Of a stretch of 20,974 nucleotides of DNA, positions 9,714 through 19,206 are shown one piece after another. Made by a program: the position numbers and the translations under genes. The stretch covers positions 18,446-39,419 of the forward strand of contig NW_003157245.1 in assembly GCF_000003605.2 (NCBI RefSeq), in the 5' to 3' direction. The notes under the pieces were generated by a model. That model did not search any database and was not told the origin of the DNA. It saw nothing but the letters and a program-made list of their open reading frames with translations. Position 1 is the stretch's first letter, and the number at the start of each line of letters is the position of its first letter. The DNA comes from Saccoglossus kowalevskii. Taxonomy: Eukaryota; Hemichordata; Enteropneusta; Harrimaniidae.

Positions 9714-10934
9714 AAATAACAACAACAAAACACAAATCTGTAAACTTATTCTGATGAGTGATTTATTACTACCTTACGCTAAAATATTTTTGACTATTTA
9801 TACTAGTAACACTTCTCACTTCCTGTCTTGTTTGACCTAAAAGCGTTAGGCAATCAAACAAAAAATGACTTTATTACTAGATTACGTTCAGGGTATTTTC
9901 ACCCTCGCTGACACCCTCAAAAGCGAGTAATTTACGTTAGCTCCAAGGGTTCAATCCCGTAGTTTATGCTACGATTTGAAACAGTTTTTATGCTTCACAT
10001 GTTTATTTGCCTTCAATTACATTTTGGTGGTTGTCACTACCGTCCATGGAATCTTGCAGATAACGTTTTGACCCCAAGTTACGTAGCTATCGCCGAGGAA
10101 ATTCAAAAAACGTCGTCGTTGTTTCATGGTGAAAAAAATGATTAGCATAAAAATGTTTTTGACCTTTGTCGCCGTTTTTAATTATCCTTGACTTTTCCCA
10201 CGCCAGAGTGAATTACCTCACGAAGAATTGTTCCCCGGGAGTCTGTAATAAAACTGAATTCATGTCCTCCATACAAAATCACAACGGTTTGTGTTGGTTT
10301 GTCACGCCGTATCCCGGAATCTTACCAATTAATTTGATTGTAGCAACAATGTTAACATCGCTGTACGTAAAAACACACTCTCGAACTTTACAACATCCAC
10401 TTTCAGACCATTAAGCAAATATATGGAAATACCAGTTAAATCACTCATGATGATTGATGATTCGATTACTGGCTGGAATAGTTGTATTTTAGTGTTCATT
10501 TCTAAGTAATGTCAGATTGTTTTGGTTCTGCGGCTATCCTTGCACGGGCAATAGTTTTTTTTACTATTTGGACGTGATCTTGGTCGCATTTTGTAAACAC
10601 CTGACAGACACTGACAAGTAATTAAGTACTAGTAAACAGTTCGGGTCAATATGGGACCCCAAAGATAGCGTCATCATACAGTATTCCATTGATGAACGAA
10701 ATTCACATTATAATCTTATGCTTACAAATAATTCGACATTTTTATGCTGGGGAATACAGTACTGAAACTGCCATGGTTACAGTGTAATCAAATCATGACT
10801 ATGGCAAGGAAAAATATTGATTTCTTTTGTCCACGTTATATAATAAATTTTCTAATTAATACTTCATTTCTGTTGTTGTACCTGTATGTATTAAAATATG
10901 TACACATTATATCTAATTGATGGTGGGAATTGCC
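9714..10934. other. No gene seen
   Basis: GGTTCAATCCC at 9948-9958 fits a pol III B box, but no A box stands at the right distance, so no tRNA or SINE is called. The 82-codon frame at 10166-10414 has no recognisable features. Confidence 0.4.
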
Positions 10935-11130
10935 ATATATATATATATATATTAGAATATTATATTATATTATATTATATTATATTATATTATATTATAT
11001 ATATTATATTATATATTATATTATATTATATTATATTATATTATATTATATTATATTATATTATATTATATTATATTATATTATATTATATTATATTATA
11101 TTATATTATATTATATTTATATTATATATT
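10935..11130 (+). repeat. (AT)9 and long ATATT pentanucleotide array
   Basis: (AT)9 at 10935-10952 is followed, from about 10957 to 11130, by a nearly pure ATATT (TTATA) pentamer array of some 33-35 units, interrupted by extra AT steps near 11000-11018 and by a TTTAT break near 11117. Long open frames through it translate as repeats of YYIIL and similar and are artefacts. The array is likely to vary in length between individuals, and its assembled length may be unreliable. Confidence 0.97.
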
Positions 11131-11452
11131 TGTTTCGTACTATACTTTCTTATCTATAATAAACATTGTTCTGGGGATTATTAATTTCCATAAAGAAGAT
11201 TGAACTATCCTTCTGCAACATCGAGAAGATCATTACTTACAGTATGTTACTAAGCAGTATAAAAATGCATGATGCAAAGCCCATTCTATAAATGGTGAAA
11301 TGTTTCTTGGCCTCAGAAACTAGGAGCATTATCAGAGCATGGGTCTTATTTAGTAACTCCCGCCAGAACAACTGCACAAATCATAAGGGCATGGTATTCC
11401 CTAAGGATGGTATTCCCAGAATAGCATCAGCTGTTAAAACTTTAATTCTCAG

Positions 11453-11529
11453 CGACGATGACAGGACCAGTTACTTCGACAAAGCCCCACTCTCTGCGAA
11501 AGCTACCAGCAGCGAAATCCACTTACCAC
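11453..11529 (+). CDS. Candidate internal exon, family not recognised
   Basis: A 77-nt block follows a good acceptor (ACTTTAATTCTCAG, AG at 11451-11452) and precedes the donor GTAAGC (11530-11535). By hand count its GC is about 53%, against roughly a third around it. Entry phase 2 and exit phase 1 give DDDRTSYFDKAPLSAKA then TSSEIHLPR, with codons mostly ending in C or G. A second frame is also open, so the phase is not certain. No domain is recognised. Caution: the opposite strand has an equally good donor (GTG/GTAAGT) overlapping the same bases, so the strand could be wrong. Confidence 0.33.
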
Positions 11530-12373
11530 GTAAGCCACTCATCGATCATAATACTCATAAAATAAAAACGTTGTTCTGACCGAAAACATTTATTTGTTGT
11601 GATGACGAAAATGTTAGTACGCATGCGCTTCGAATAATCTTATACATATCCGGAAGGCATGTGCAAATACATTTGACATTATTTCATTGAACGAACACAC
11701 GTTTCATCATGAGACTAACTGTTAAACGTATTTAAGTCGGTATACTATTTTTTAATTGGTTAGACAAACCAATACTAGTTATTCTTGTAATCATCAAACG
11801 AGACACTCGTTGAATTTATTGACTGAATTCATACTGATAGATTCCGAGTTGCTAGAGAATTAAGACTGATTCAAATTGAGTAAGGCCAACTGACGTAACA
11901 TTTCATTCCTGTCCTCAGACTCAGTTGGGGGTTATCAAAATCATTACTAAATATTTGTTACACAAAATATGAAAAATTACAGATTTTTCGAAAATCCAAG
12001 AAAGGGAAAAGGCTACTGGTCTTAATTATGTTGCGAGACTAACCTGAATTGAAACTTTGTTGTCATTTTCGAAATAGCCACCGATGTGATGATTTAGTTA
12101 CTAGAAGGTCACTATGAAAACAAAAATTGTAACCATTACTATAAATGTGTTTTTTGTCAATTACCTGACAAAAACACAGAGAAACGTGCGTGGGTTTCAA
12201 AAAAAATATTAGTCGCACGAATTACGCACCGTGACAAGACGACGACAAATGGAATCATACCAAGTACAAACATGTTTATAGTCTGCTGCCTGATACTTTC
12301 TGGAGAAATTACAGTGTGTATATAACACATTGTTGTACACGCAAACTGACTAATATCTGATATGTCATCATGG
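11530..12373. other. No gene seen
   Basis: AT-rich sequence without supported features. A minus-strand frame of 153 codons (12618-12157) covers its right part and runs through the neighbouring hairpin; it is discussed among the rejected items. Confidence 0.4.
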
Positions 12374-12464
12374 TTATTACGAGGATACCGAAAAATACGC
12401 ACGAAGACAGTACAGCGGGAGTATCGACCGACGCGCAGCATACTTTGCGGTATCCTCGTAATAA
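12374..12464. repeat. Perfect 17-bp inverted repeat, MITE-like hairpin
   Basis: TTATTACGAGGATACCG at 12374-12390 is exactly reverse-complemented at 12448-12464, with 57 bases between; pairing continues imperfectly inward. If the arms are read from CGAGGATACC, both ends are flanked by TA, as in Tc1/mariner-type insertions, but the TA also belongs to the palindrome, so a target duplication cannot be proved. Either a tiny MITE or a structured regulatory or RNA hairpin. Confidence 0.7.
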
Positions 12465-12552
12465 TAATATTATTATACACCCCCCAAGGATACGTCATGG
12501 GAATGCCAAAAGCCAAAATAATTGTGTAGAGTCCGGTCAAACCCTGGTGGCA

Positions 12553-12630
12553 GCCATGTTTGTTTTTATTATTAGAGGACACACACGCGCGAAATCGCTC
12601 CATATTTGGAATTCGCATTTCCTAATATGG
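12553..12630 (-). promoter_or_regulatory. Pair of CArG boxes next to an ATG in good context
   Basis: CCATATTTGG (12600-12609) and CCTAATATGG (12621-12630) both match the SRF site CC(A/T)6GG exactly; their centres are 21 bp apart, two helical turns. On the minus strand an ATG at 12557 (AACATGGCTGCCACC) lies 43 bases beyond the nearer box; it reads MAATR then stops, unless spliced. Paired CArG boxes are typical of actin and immediate-early gene promoters. No downstream exon was identified, so the target gene is unknown. Confidence 0.35.
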
Positions 12631-12904
12631 TAGGATGAAAATACGCAAAATTACGGCAGGGTGTAAGTTATGGCATTACGTTGACAAATGTATAATAATT
12701 GCTATCTTTTATACCTTGTGATTACCTTAACAAATTTAACAAACACTGTCAGCAAATAATAAATTAAATTATATGAGCAAGATAAAATAAAAAAAAATGT
12801 GAGAATAATCTTAAAACAGACAAACTAGGATCATATCATAATCAAAGTGTAGTTTGCCCGGTCTTGGAAAAAACGGCCCAACAGGCAAACCTGTACATTG
12901 GATG

Positions 12905-12957
12905 TAAATATGGCGGCCACTGGATACGCGTACAATAGTGCGCTGACCCGCAGATAG
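12905..12957 (+). promoter_or_regulatory. YY1-like start element (AAATATGGCGGCCAC)
   Basis: AATATGGCGGCCAC around the ATG at 12910 matches the YY1 start element AANATGGCGGC. The frame gives MAATGYAYNSALTRR then a TAG (12955-12957), so it is a coding start only if spliced; otherwise it is a 5'-UTR or chance site. It faces away from the minus-strand ATG at 12557 about 350 bases away, so the pair could be a divergent promoter. Inference only. Confidence 0.3.
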
Positions 12958-13181
12958 ATACAATTTCGGTTGACCATACATTTCTGACTTTAGAGTACTT
13001 TTTCTTTTATATTTGATAATCTGTCGGTAGTTGACTTAAATCAGCGATACTATTATGTATCGAATACATCCCGAGCACGAGGAATTTTTCGAGATATAAA
13101 GACCGACACGAGAATATCGGGAGACTTTATAAACGGAAGCGCCCGAGTAATGCTAACAATATATCATTCCTATGACGCGTG

Positions 13182-13383
13182 CTTTCAGTGAAAGAACGCT
13201 TTCGTGACGTCAAAATGACGTATATACGTGATGGCTAGGTCGTTCAAACCGACTGTATATTGTTGTGCAGCCGTCTGTCATCTAGAATATGATAAAATCA
13301 AAAAGATATTTTCATTGATGAACGACTTCAGTTTAAAACGATATCAACCATTTGAACGGCCTTCACGTCATCCAGTGACGTCA
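13182..13383 (+). promoter_or_regulatory. Cluster of CRE (TGACGTCA) sites and palindromes
   Basis: Two perfect cAMP-response elements, TGACGTCA at 13205-13212 and 13376-13383, plus half-sites TGACGTA (13216-13222) and ACGTCA (13365-13370), fall within 180 bases. Nearby are the palindromes CTTTCAGTGAAAG (13182-13194) and ACGTATATACGT (13218-13229). ATF/CREB-family bZIP proteins bind such sites. An ATG at 13231 opens a 76-codon frame (to 13461) that overlaps the second CRE; it shows no recognised domain. Repeat-derived origin is possible. Confidence 0.4.
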
Positions 13384-13514
13384 ACAAGTGCATCGTCACT
13401 TGAAGGCGCAATTTGTAAGAGAGTTGTATTCTCAGTAATTACACCCATGCATGGACGCTGACATTTCGAAATTTGTAGTAATTGTTCTCATAAATTTTCA
13501 TACTGAAATTGTGG

Positions 13515-13540
13515 TAATCATAAGTATTAACTTATGATTA
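13515..13540. repeat. Perfect 11-bp hairpin, loop ATTA
   Basis: TAATCATAAGT is followed by ATTA and then its exact reverse complement ACTTATGATTA. A small cruciform-capable sequence; no function can be assigned. Confidence 0.85.
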
Positions 13541-15859
13541 TATATTTAATTCAACAGTTCAATTGGCGTTTTGTCTATCACTTTGCTCCTTGGATGGATA
13601 AGTTTTGAGTTCCTATCCAGCCTTGGTAATCGTAGTTTCTTCTTATTGTCAGGGTGCCATTTTTGATGTCACGTGATCTATGTAAAAGTCATTGGACACA
13701 TTTCGCGAACAAAGGCAGATGAACGTCGCAGGACATTTTTGGGATTTGGCTTGATCATCGTTGTGGCCACAGGTTAGATTCCATCATTTTAAAGCCCTTT
13801 CATGTCAATATAATGTGTTCAAACCTGTTTTTTCTCTTCCGCGGGCATAAATGAACACAACAAACAGATGCGAACACGTAACTGATGTTAAGCGCCAATC
13901 TTCGTCAAAATTAAAGTGCGATATATATATATATATATATGCCCATTGAAATAGGGTGTGTAATGGCGAATTAATAGGCACGTGGGCGGTTGAATTATAC
14001 TTCAAATCACGTAATGTTGAATTCATTCATGCTATACAATTTTTAGTACTTGCAAGCTATACAATTATTAGTACAAAGAGAAGGAATCGTCGTGTCAGGA
14101 CACGTATTCCGACGAGCAAACGAGCATATATCACACACGCACAATGTATTTTATTATAAATCTCAGCATTCAGTATGTCGGATCACAGCCAAATAGTCGG
14201 ATTTCGTATGCAGTTGATAAACTTAGTTTATGTTAGGAAGTAACAGCAAACATAAACCTGTTAGCAAACACTACACACCATACATGACTTCCAAATTGCA
14301 GTTATATTAAAGCGAAACTTTAAGAATGGTTTAGAAAGTGAGATTACTGAACGGATAATTATACAAAAACTCAACACATTTTACCCACTATGTATTGAAC
14401 GAAGGTTTCATACAAAAAGTTCTATTGTGCACTTTTGTGCCAATTGATCGTTGATAATTCAGTGTATACTACGCGCCATTGAAATGCCTGTTCTACGGAG
14501 AACCTCTATCGGAATCCGCAATAGCTCATTCGATAAATGGTTTACACTCTGCATATGAATACATCCATAACAGTTTACAATCGTAAAGACAGTTTACAGG
14601 TGTAGACTTACGACCAAAAGGCTGCTGTCGTTAATTAACGAATTGTTTTGGGGCGGAGGTTTGGTAAGTGTCCAAGGCTCCACAACAGTACCCTAATTAA
14701 TAATAGCGACCGATTGACCCATGGAATATCATGCATGACATATCATAGTGAAAAATATGCCACCATAAATCACAAATAAATGTAATGATGCTCAAAGTAG
14801 TGAGGGGTTGTACTCTTCACTTATATCATACGAGAACAAACTAGACCCTTTCTTAAAAGAATTGCCATATCCATAGTAAAGAGTACTTTCCGAATGAATG
14901 CTTACAATAAAAAAGTACCCTTCGAGTAAATGCTGACAAATGATGCTGGACGAAAACTGCCCTCTACCAGAAATAAAAACCATACAATGAGCACGAGGCG
15001 CAAAGAGTTGTTTGTTTCAAATGCATTGGCAATGACCGAAGTTTTGATTCGTGCGCATGAAGATTGGTAATTCGCACAGTATTTCTGAACATATAGTTTG
15101 GTCAGGTTTCAAGGTTTGGAATTCTTTCTCAACTACTGAGTATTGAAAAATAGTGTCAAGCTGGATTCAAACCATGACTTTCGTATTAGTAGTTGTCACA
15201 GGGTTCGTCAGAAAATCTATCACAATTGGTCTGTTCTGTTTATCTATACATGTCCAGCCTCTAGACAATGTGTTTAATACAGCCAGGTAGGAAGATTTTT
15301 GTGCATACGTACACTTTGCGGTCAGGACGTCACGATGCCACCTAGGCATGCTCCTGGCAGAACATTGTAGTTTATAGACGCGTGTTTATGGAAAACAGCG
15401 TATTTGCAAAAACGTGAGAATTAATTACTACCAAACAGTATCACTGACTTGGCTGAAGGACATTGTGAGGCTTAAGGCGCTTACTGGAACATAGAGCCTA
15501 AATAGACCGTTAACTACCGTTAGAGTCCGAGTTGTCGTACTTCAACGAAGTAATACTTGAATTTGACGGGTTGTAGGTGTTTTTTGCAGCCCCATCGCAG
15601 GTTGTGTATTGTCAAAGTGTACATATGTTACGTAACTTTTTTTGTTGACTTCCTGTGTTCATGTTCAATGTATTGCTCTTCAATTTTGGACTCAATAATC
15701 TGATTTAATTATCAGCAAAGTTACCAATTAGCTTATCATTTTACTGCTATTCAAGTTTAATCTGTGTATAAATGAAGTGATGTGAGCGGATCTACGGTCA
15801 TTTACAAAGACAAAGAAACCAAGATGCAATCACCAATTATTAGTTGACATATTGATATT
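13541..15859. other. No gene seen; minor repeats
   Basis: Holds an (AT)n run at 13921-13940, the 25-bp duplication at 14031-14080 and a 14-bp palindrome TCGTTAATTAACGA at 14628-14641. Frames of 60-77 codons occur on both strands without splice-bounded or compositionally distinct exons. No gene is supported. Confidence 0.4.
14031..14080 (+). repeat. 25-bp tandem duplication
   Basis: GCTATACAATTTTTAGTACT at 14031 (unit to 14055) is repeated at 14056-14080 with one internal change in the first 19 bases and a diverged end. A recent local duplication. Confidence 0.8.
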
Positions 15860-15934
15860 TGAAAACCAAGGCAATGACAATATGTGAGATTTCAAGTAGA
15901 GTAGACAATATTATCAAGAATGTTGATTCCACAG

Positions 15935-16110
15935 GAAAGTACAATGGCCGTTAGTTTACTTGTGTGAAAGGAACCTTTACTTTGTTCAGTAATAAGCTAT
16001 ACTCTATTGATGATTACTATCTATTATTGACAAATTCATAATTGATGATGACTCGAAATACTATCTAGGAAGTGACCACAATGTCTTGATTTTACATTTG
16101 AAGCATGTGT
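15935..16110 (+). pseudogene. LINE endonuclease domain remnant
   Basis: Near 15943-16015 one frame reads GKYNGR, a stop, then FTCVKGTFTLFSNKLYSIDDYYLL, of which FTC-KG-S-IDY is the usual block ahead of the catalytic end. At 16032-16106 another frame reads IIDDDSKYYLGSDHNVLIL, whose SDHN (16071-16082) is the conserved C-terminal Ser-Asp-His motif of APE-type endonucleases. The Asp and His needed for cleavage are present, but the frame shift and stops make it non-functional. Confidence 0.75.
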
Positions 16111-16754
16111 AGATAACCTAATAATAAGTTAGTAATTAACTTACGACCATGACTGGAGACCTTTCCAGGAAGAACTTTTAAAAAATGGTTGGTAATTGGA
16201 CAGTCGAAACAAAAGAATATCATCCAAATACACTGTGGTCAAAATGGAAAACAAATCGTTTTAAAGTAGCCAACAAGTATGTTGGATAGAAAGTAATCAA
16301 TAATAGAAGTAAAGGGTGATGGGATAAATAGATCAGATGCTTTTATACAATGAAGCAATTTATTCAATGTGAGCAAAATTACCAACAACTGTGAACAATG
16401 AAACATATGGAGATCAATTCTGGTCTACTCATATTGAACATAAAATAGAAGCACATAATAAAATTAATTCTAAAACATTGGAGTATAAAGTTAGATGTAG
16501 AGTGTTGATATCTCTAAAAGCAGTGGGAAATCTTCAATTTGAAATGACTTACGATTATCAAAAGTATATATCATGATGTCTTATGCTATGTTAACCATAT
16601 AACGACAAATCAAGTTATAGTTGTAACCTCAAATACTATTGGAATAATGTGGGGAAAATGAATCTAGGAAAAGAAGAAATGCAATGGAATACAATATTGC
16701 GAAACGGGTAAAGCATTTGAATTTATTGAAAATGGCGAAGTTCTATTTCAATCA

Positions 16755-17433
16755 TGTCTGAGGAAAAGTAAAATCCCAGATGAATGGAAAAAAGAAGCCA
16801 ATTCATAAATAAGGAAACATGAATGACCTAAACAACAATAAAGGTTTAACCTTAAACTCATCTATATCAAAAGTATATGCTAAAGTAGAAGAAACACAAC
16901 TAAAGAGATTAGTTGAAGAAAATAATTAACTAGGCGAAATTCAAGGTGGTTTTAGGAAAGATGGACGATGTGAGGATAATGTGTTCACACTTAGAGGCAT
17001 TGCTTCTATGCGGAAAACAAAAAAATAATTCAACTTATGTTACCTTCATTAGATTTTGCAGAGGCTGGAGAGATGGGTTGCAAGTTTCTTTATGGAATGC
17101 AGGAAGGTATGGGATATAATTGACAATATGTAAAACAGTGTTCTTAACAAAATGATTATTGATTATTTCAATACCCTTCAATAATGAATGCGTTAAAAGA
17201 GTGTGTACTAAGTCCTTATAAATTACTATTCTCAATTAAGATAAATAAATTTGCCAAAATGCTACACAAATCTAAACGAGGGGCAATGATTGGAATACAA
17301 TTAATTCTTGGTCTATTTTGGGCGGATGATGCAGTTGAACTGCAAAATAAGTTAGATAGATATTGCATCAACATTTGCAGAACAATGGAAATTAAGCTTT
17401 AACCAATCTAAATGTATTATGGAAAGAAGCTAA
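16755..17433 (+). pseudogene. LINE reverse transcriptase domain remnant
   Basis: Successive blocks match RT: KIPDEWKKEA (about 16770-16799); QGGFRKDGRCEDNVFTL (16942-16992), with a stop TAA at 16927 before it in the same frame; motif A as LDFAEA (17050-17067) in a shifted frame, keeping the catalytic Asp; CVLSPYKLLFSIKINKFAKM from about 17200; motif C as LFWADDAV, ADD at 17322-17330; and WKLSFNQSKCIM from 17386, again in a shifted frame. The catalytic Asp residues survive, but W precedes the ADD where F or Y-x is usual, the linker after ADD is shortened, and at least three frame changes break the gene. Confidence 0.85.
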
Positions 17434-17439
17434 ATAAGA

Positions 17440-17960
17440 AAGGAACAATTCGACTATTTGATACTTGAAAAAACTAAAACATATAAAAACGTAAGCATTA
17501 TTATCTTGAAATCATTGAAGGATCATTCACATTTTATGGGAACTTATGAAAACCCAACGAAAATATTAGCATATAGTAAATCAATCATAAATCAACATAA
17601 CAGTTACAGTATATGGTAATGTCCTGTTGATCAATTCGCATCAATTAGCTATAGATCTAGTGCATGGCTGTCAAAATGAGAATAAAACAAACTTACAAGT
17701 TTCTTTTACATTTAATATAGCATGAACAGCAGTATTGTGTATTGGGAGATTTAGGATGGCACGGCATCAACTATATTCACGATAAATGGATCACGTTTAT
17801 GGCCTAAAATGACCGCAGAATTTTGGTTCAAAATTTTCTATACAGTTAGTGAAGAAAAAGAAATAAAGCGGTCCGGTGAAAATATGAAATCCCTAAATCG
17901 CTATGGTTGGATTAAACACAACAGTAAAACGAAAAATTAAATAATGGATCTCTCTCATCT
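17440..17960 (+). pseudogene. LINE C-terminal region remnant
   Basis: Traces of the conserved tail follow the RT: a KTYKN-x-YLEIIEGSFTFYGN block split between two frames (about 17470-17545), a LGDLG-like block near 17740 and AEFWFKIFYTVSEEKEIK near 17816-17870, comparable to the FWFK-type segment of related LINEs. These are recognised by order and pattern, not by alignment, and are weaker than the RT match. Confidence 0.5.
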
Positions 17961-18384
17961 TTAAATTGAGGTCAATCGCAATAGATTTGGAAGGGAATAA
18001 ATCAGGATTGGACTATTATAATGGTTTCGTAAAAGAAATGTATTATTATTATTTAGAAGGACAATGGCATATAGAAGTCACTACTGATTCATGTACATAC
18101 ATGTATCATATTACACTATATGTTGTTTTTAGTTACCAAGTTCATTTAGTAGAGTGAACATACATGCACACAACTCGTTAATTTGAAATCGTTGGTTCGA
18201 AACAATGGTTTCGTTGCTTTAAAATAATGTTTAAATAGTGAGGGGAACGCTGTGTTCGTCTCTTGAGTCTGTGAGATCATCAACTAAAACGGACATTATT
18301 GATCACAAAAATACTAGTAAACAGGTTGTCGTTGTTGTTGTATTTTTCCACAGTTTTGGTCGAAGACATCTTATATCTTTTATA
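17961..18384. other. Possible LINE 3' flank, no gene seen
   Basis: A 63-codon frame at 17966-18157 (MRSIAIDLEGNKSG...) could be a last trace of the LINE or chance. No poly-A tail or 3' boundary was found. Confidence 0.35.
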
Positions 18385-18436
18385 ATTTATATCTTTAATT
18401 TATATCTTTAATTTATATATTTAATTTATATCTTTA
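18385..18436 (+). repeat. 13-bp tandem repeat, four copies
   Basis: ATTTATATCTTTA repeats at 18385, 18398, 18411 and 18424; the third copy has one C-to-A change, the rest are identical. A young minisatellite. Confidence 0.93.
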
Positions 18437-19023
18437 AACCCACTTTTAATAATTACTCGGCGGCTTTTAACGAGATTTTCCACTCAAACAATAGTTCTTT
18501 ATTGTCCTTGTCCCGACCATGACACTACAATGACTGTGAGGTTACAAAAAAAAACTACAAGACAATAGAAAAGATAAAAAAGTAGACACAAATTACAAGG
18601 TTATATTTGCAAATTATATGATTCACTGGCAATTAAACATACAAAAATACATTACAATATATCTATAATTAAACTCTTACTATGAGGTTCTGCTGTCTTA
18701 TGTTTAGACAATGTTTAATAAATTGTGCCGTATTGATCTGTGTACTACGACAACTCATAGATGAAGTGATTATGAACTGACAAAAACAAAAGTGTTAGAT
18801 CAAGTTATTCAACACACAGAACTGTGAAATACTAAAATATTTTTGCTGAACTAGTTTTAGCTGTTTTGTATGTAGTTTATTTTAACTAAAGAACGATGAG
18901 TTGTATAATAAATAAAAACATTACTGGGTTTTATTTTCACTGATTCTCCCCTTCAGCGAAAGGAAATTCCAAATACTTCACTGTGACAGTGCTTCAGACG
19001 CGACTTGCAAGATTTATGTGGTT
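18437..19023. other. No gene seen
   Basis: AT-rich DNA with short A runs (for example 18546-18554) and no distinct exon or repeat family. Confidence 0.4.
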
Positions 19024-19206
19024 TTATAAGCTCGTCGATTACGTAACAACAACTTGTAGACTCGTGCAAGTACGTCACAGCAATTTATAGGATCATCGAT
19101 TACGTCAAATCAACTTGTAGACTCGTGCAATTACGTCACAGCAATTTATAGGCTCGTTGATTACGTAACAACAACTTGTAGATTCGTTCGATTACGAAAC
19201 ATCATC
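19024..19206 (+). repeat. 61-bp higher-order tandem repeat (ABABAB) with ACGT cores
   Basis: Three 61-bp periods, each of two related ~30/31-bp half-units. A units (TTATA.G.TC..) start at 19024, 19085 and 19146; B units (TTGTAGA.TCGT) start at 19054, 19115 and 19176. Each half-unit carries a TTACGTAA- or TACGTCA-like core; five of six keep TACGT and the last has ACGA. These are ATF/CREB or bZIP-type half-sites by consensus, but function is inference. A-to-B similarity shows an older monomer duplicated before the dimer was amplified. Confidence 0.88.

Larger units (their letters stand above)
15860..17960 (+). mobile_element. Decayed APE-type LINE (non-LTR retrotransposon)
   Basis: Translating the plus strand in all three frames gives, in the correct order, pieces of an apurinic-like endonuclease, a reverse transcriptase and a C-terminal region, interrupted by many stops and frameshifts. 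It is one insertion copied by target-primed reverse transcription and long inactive. The 5' part of the endonuclease is missing or unrecognisable, neither boundary nor a poly-A tail was found, and no target duplication was seen, so the ends are approximate. The clade is not resolved; the RT style (GFRK-RCEDN, CVLSP-LFSI-IN, FADD) is common among marine-invertebrate LINEs. Confidence 0.85.

Noticed and set aside
9948-9958. GGTTCAATCCC, a tRNA/SINE B box
   Set aside because: No matching A box at the right distance and no cloverleaf arms.
10898-11203. 101- and 84-codon open frames through the ATATT array
   Set aside because: They translate as YYIIL/ILYYI repeats, purely the microsatellite read in frame.
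12157-12618. 153-codon minus-strand frame, the longest in the window
   Set aside because: It crosses the perfect 12374-12464 hairpin, encoding both arms, shows no domain or even codon bias, and has hydrophobic stretches without a consistent membrane plan. Its length is somewhat unexpected, so a similarity search is worth making, but I cannot support a gene.
13231-13461. 76-codon frame after the CRE cluster (MARSFKPTV...)
   Set aside because: No domain, and its sequence overlaps CRE and palindrome motifs; not distinguishable from chance.
19024-19206. CRISPR-like array
   Set aside because: The repeat has no unique spacers; adjacent half-units are related to each other, and the context is eukaryotic.
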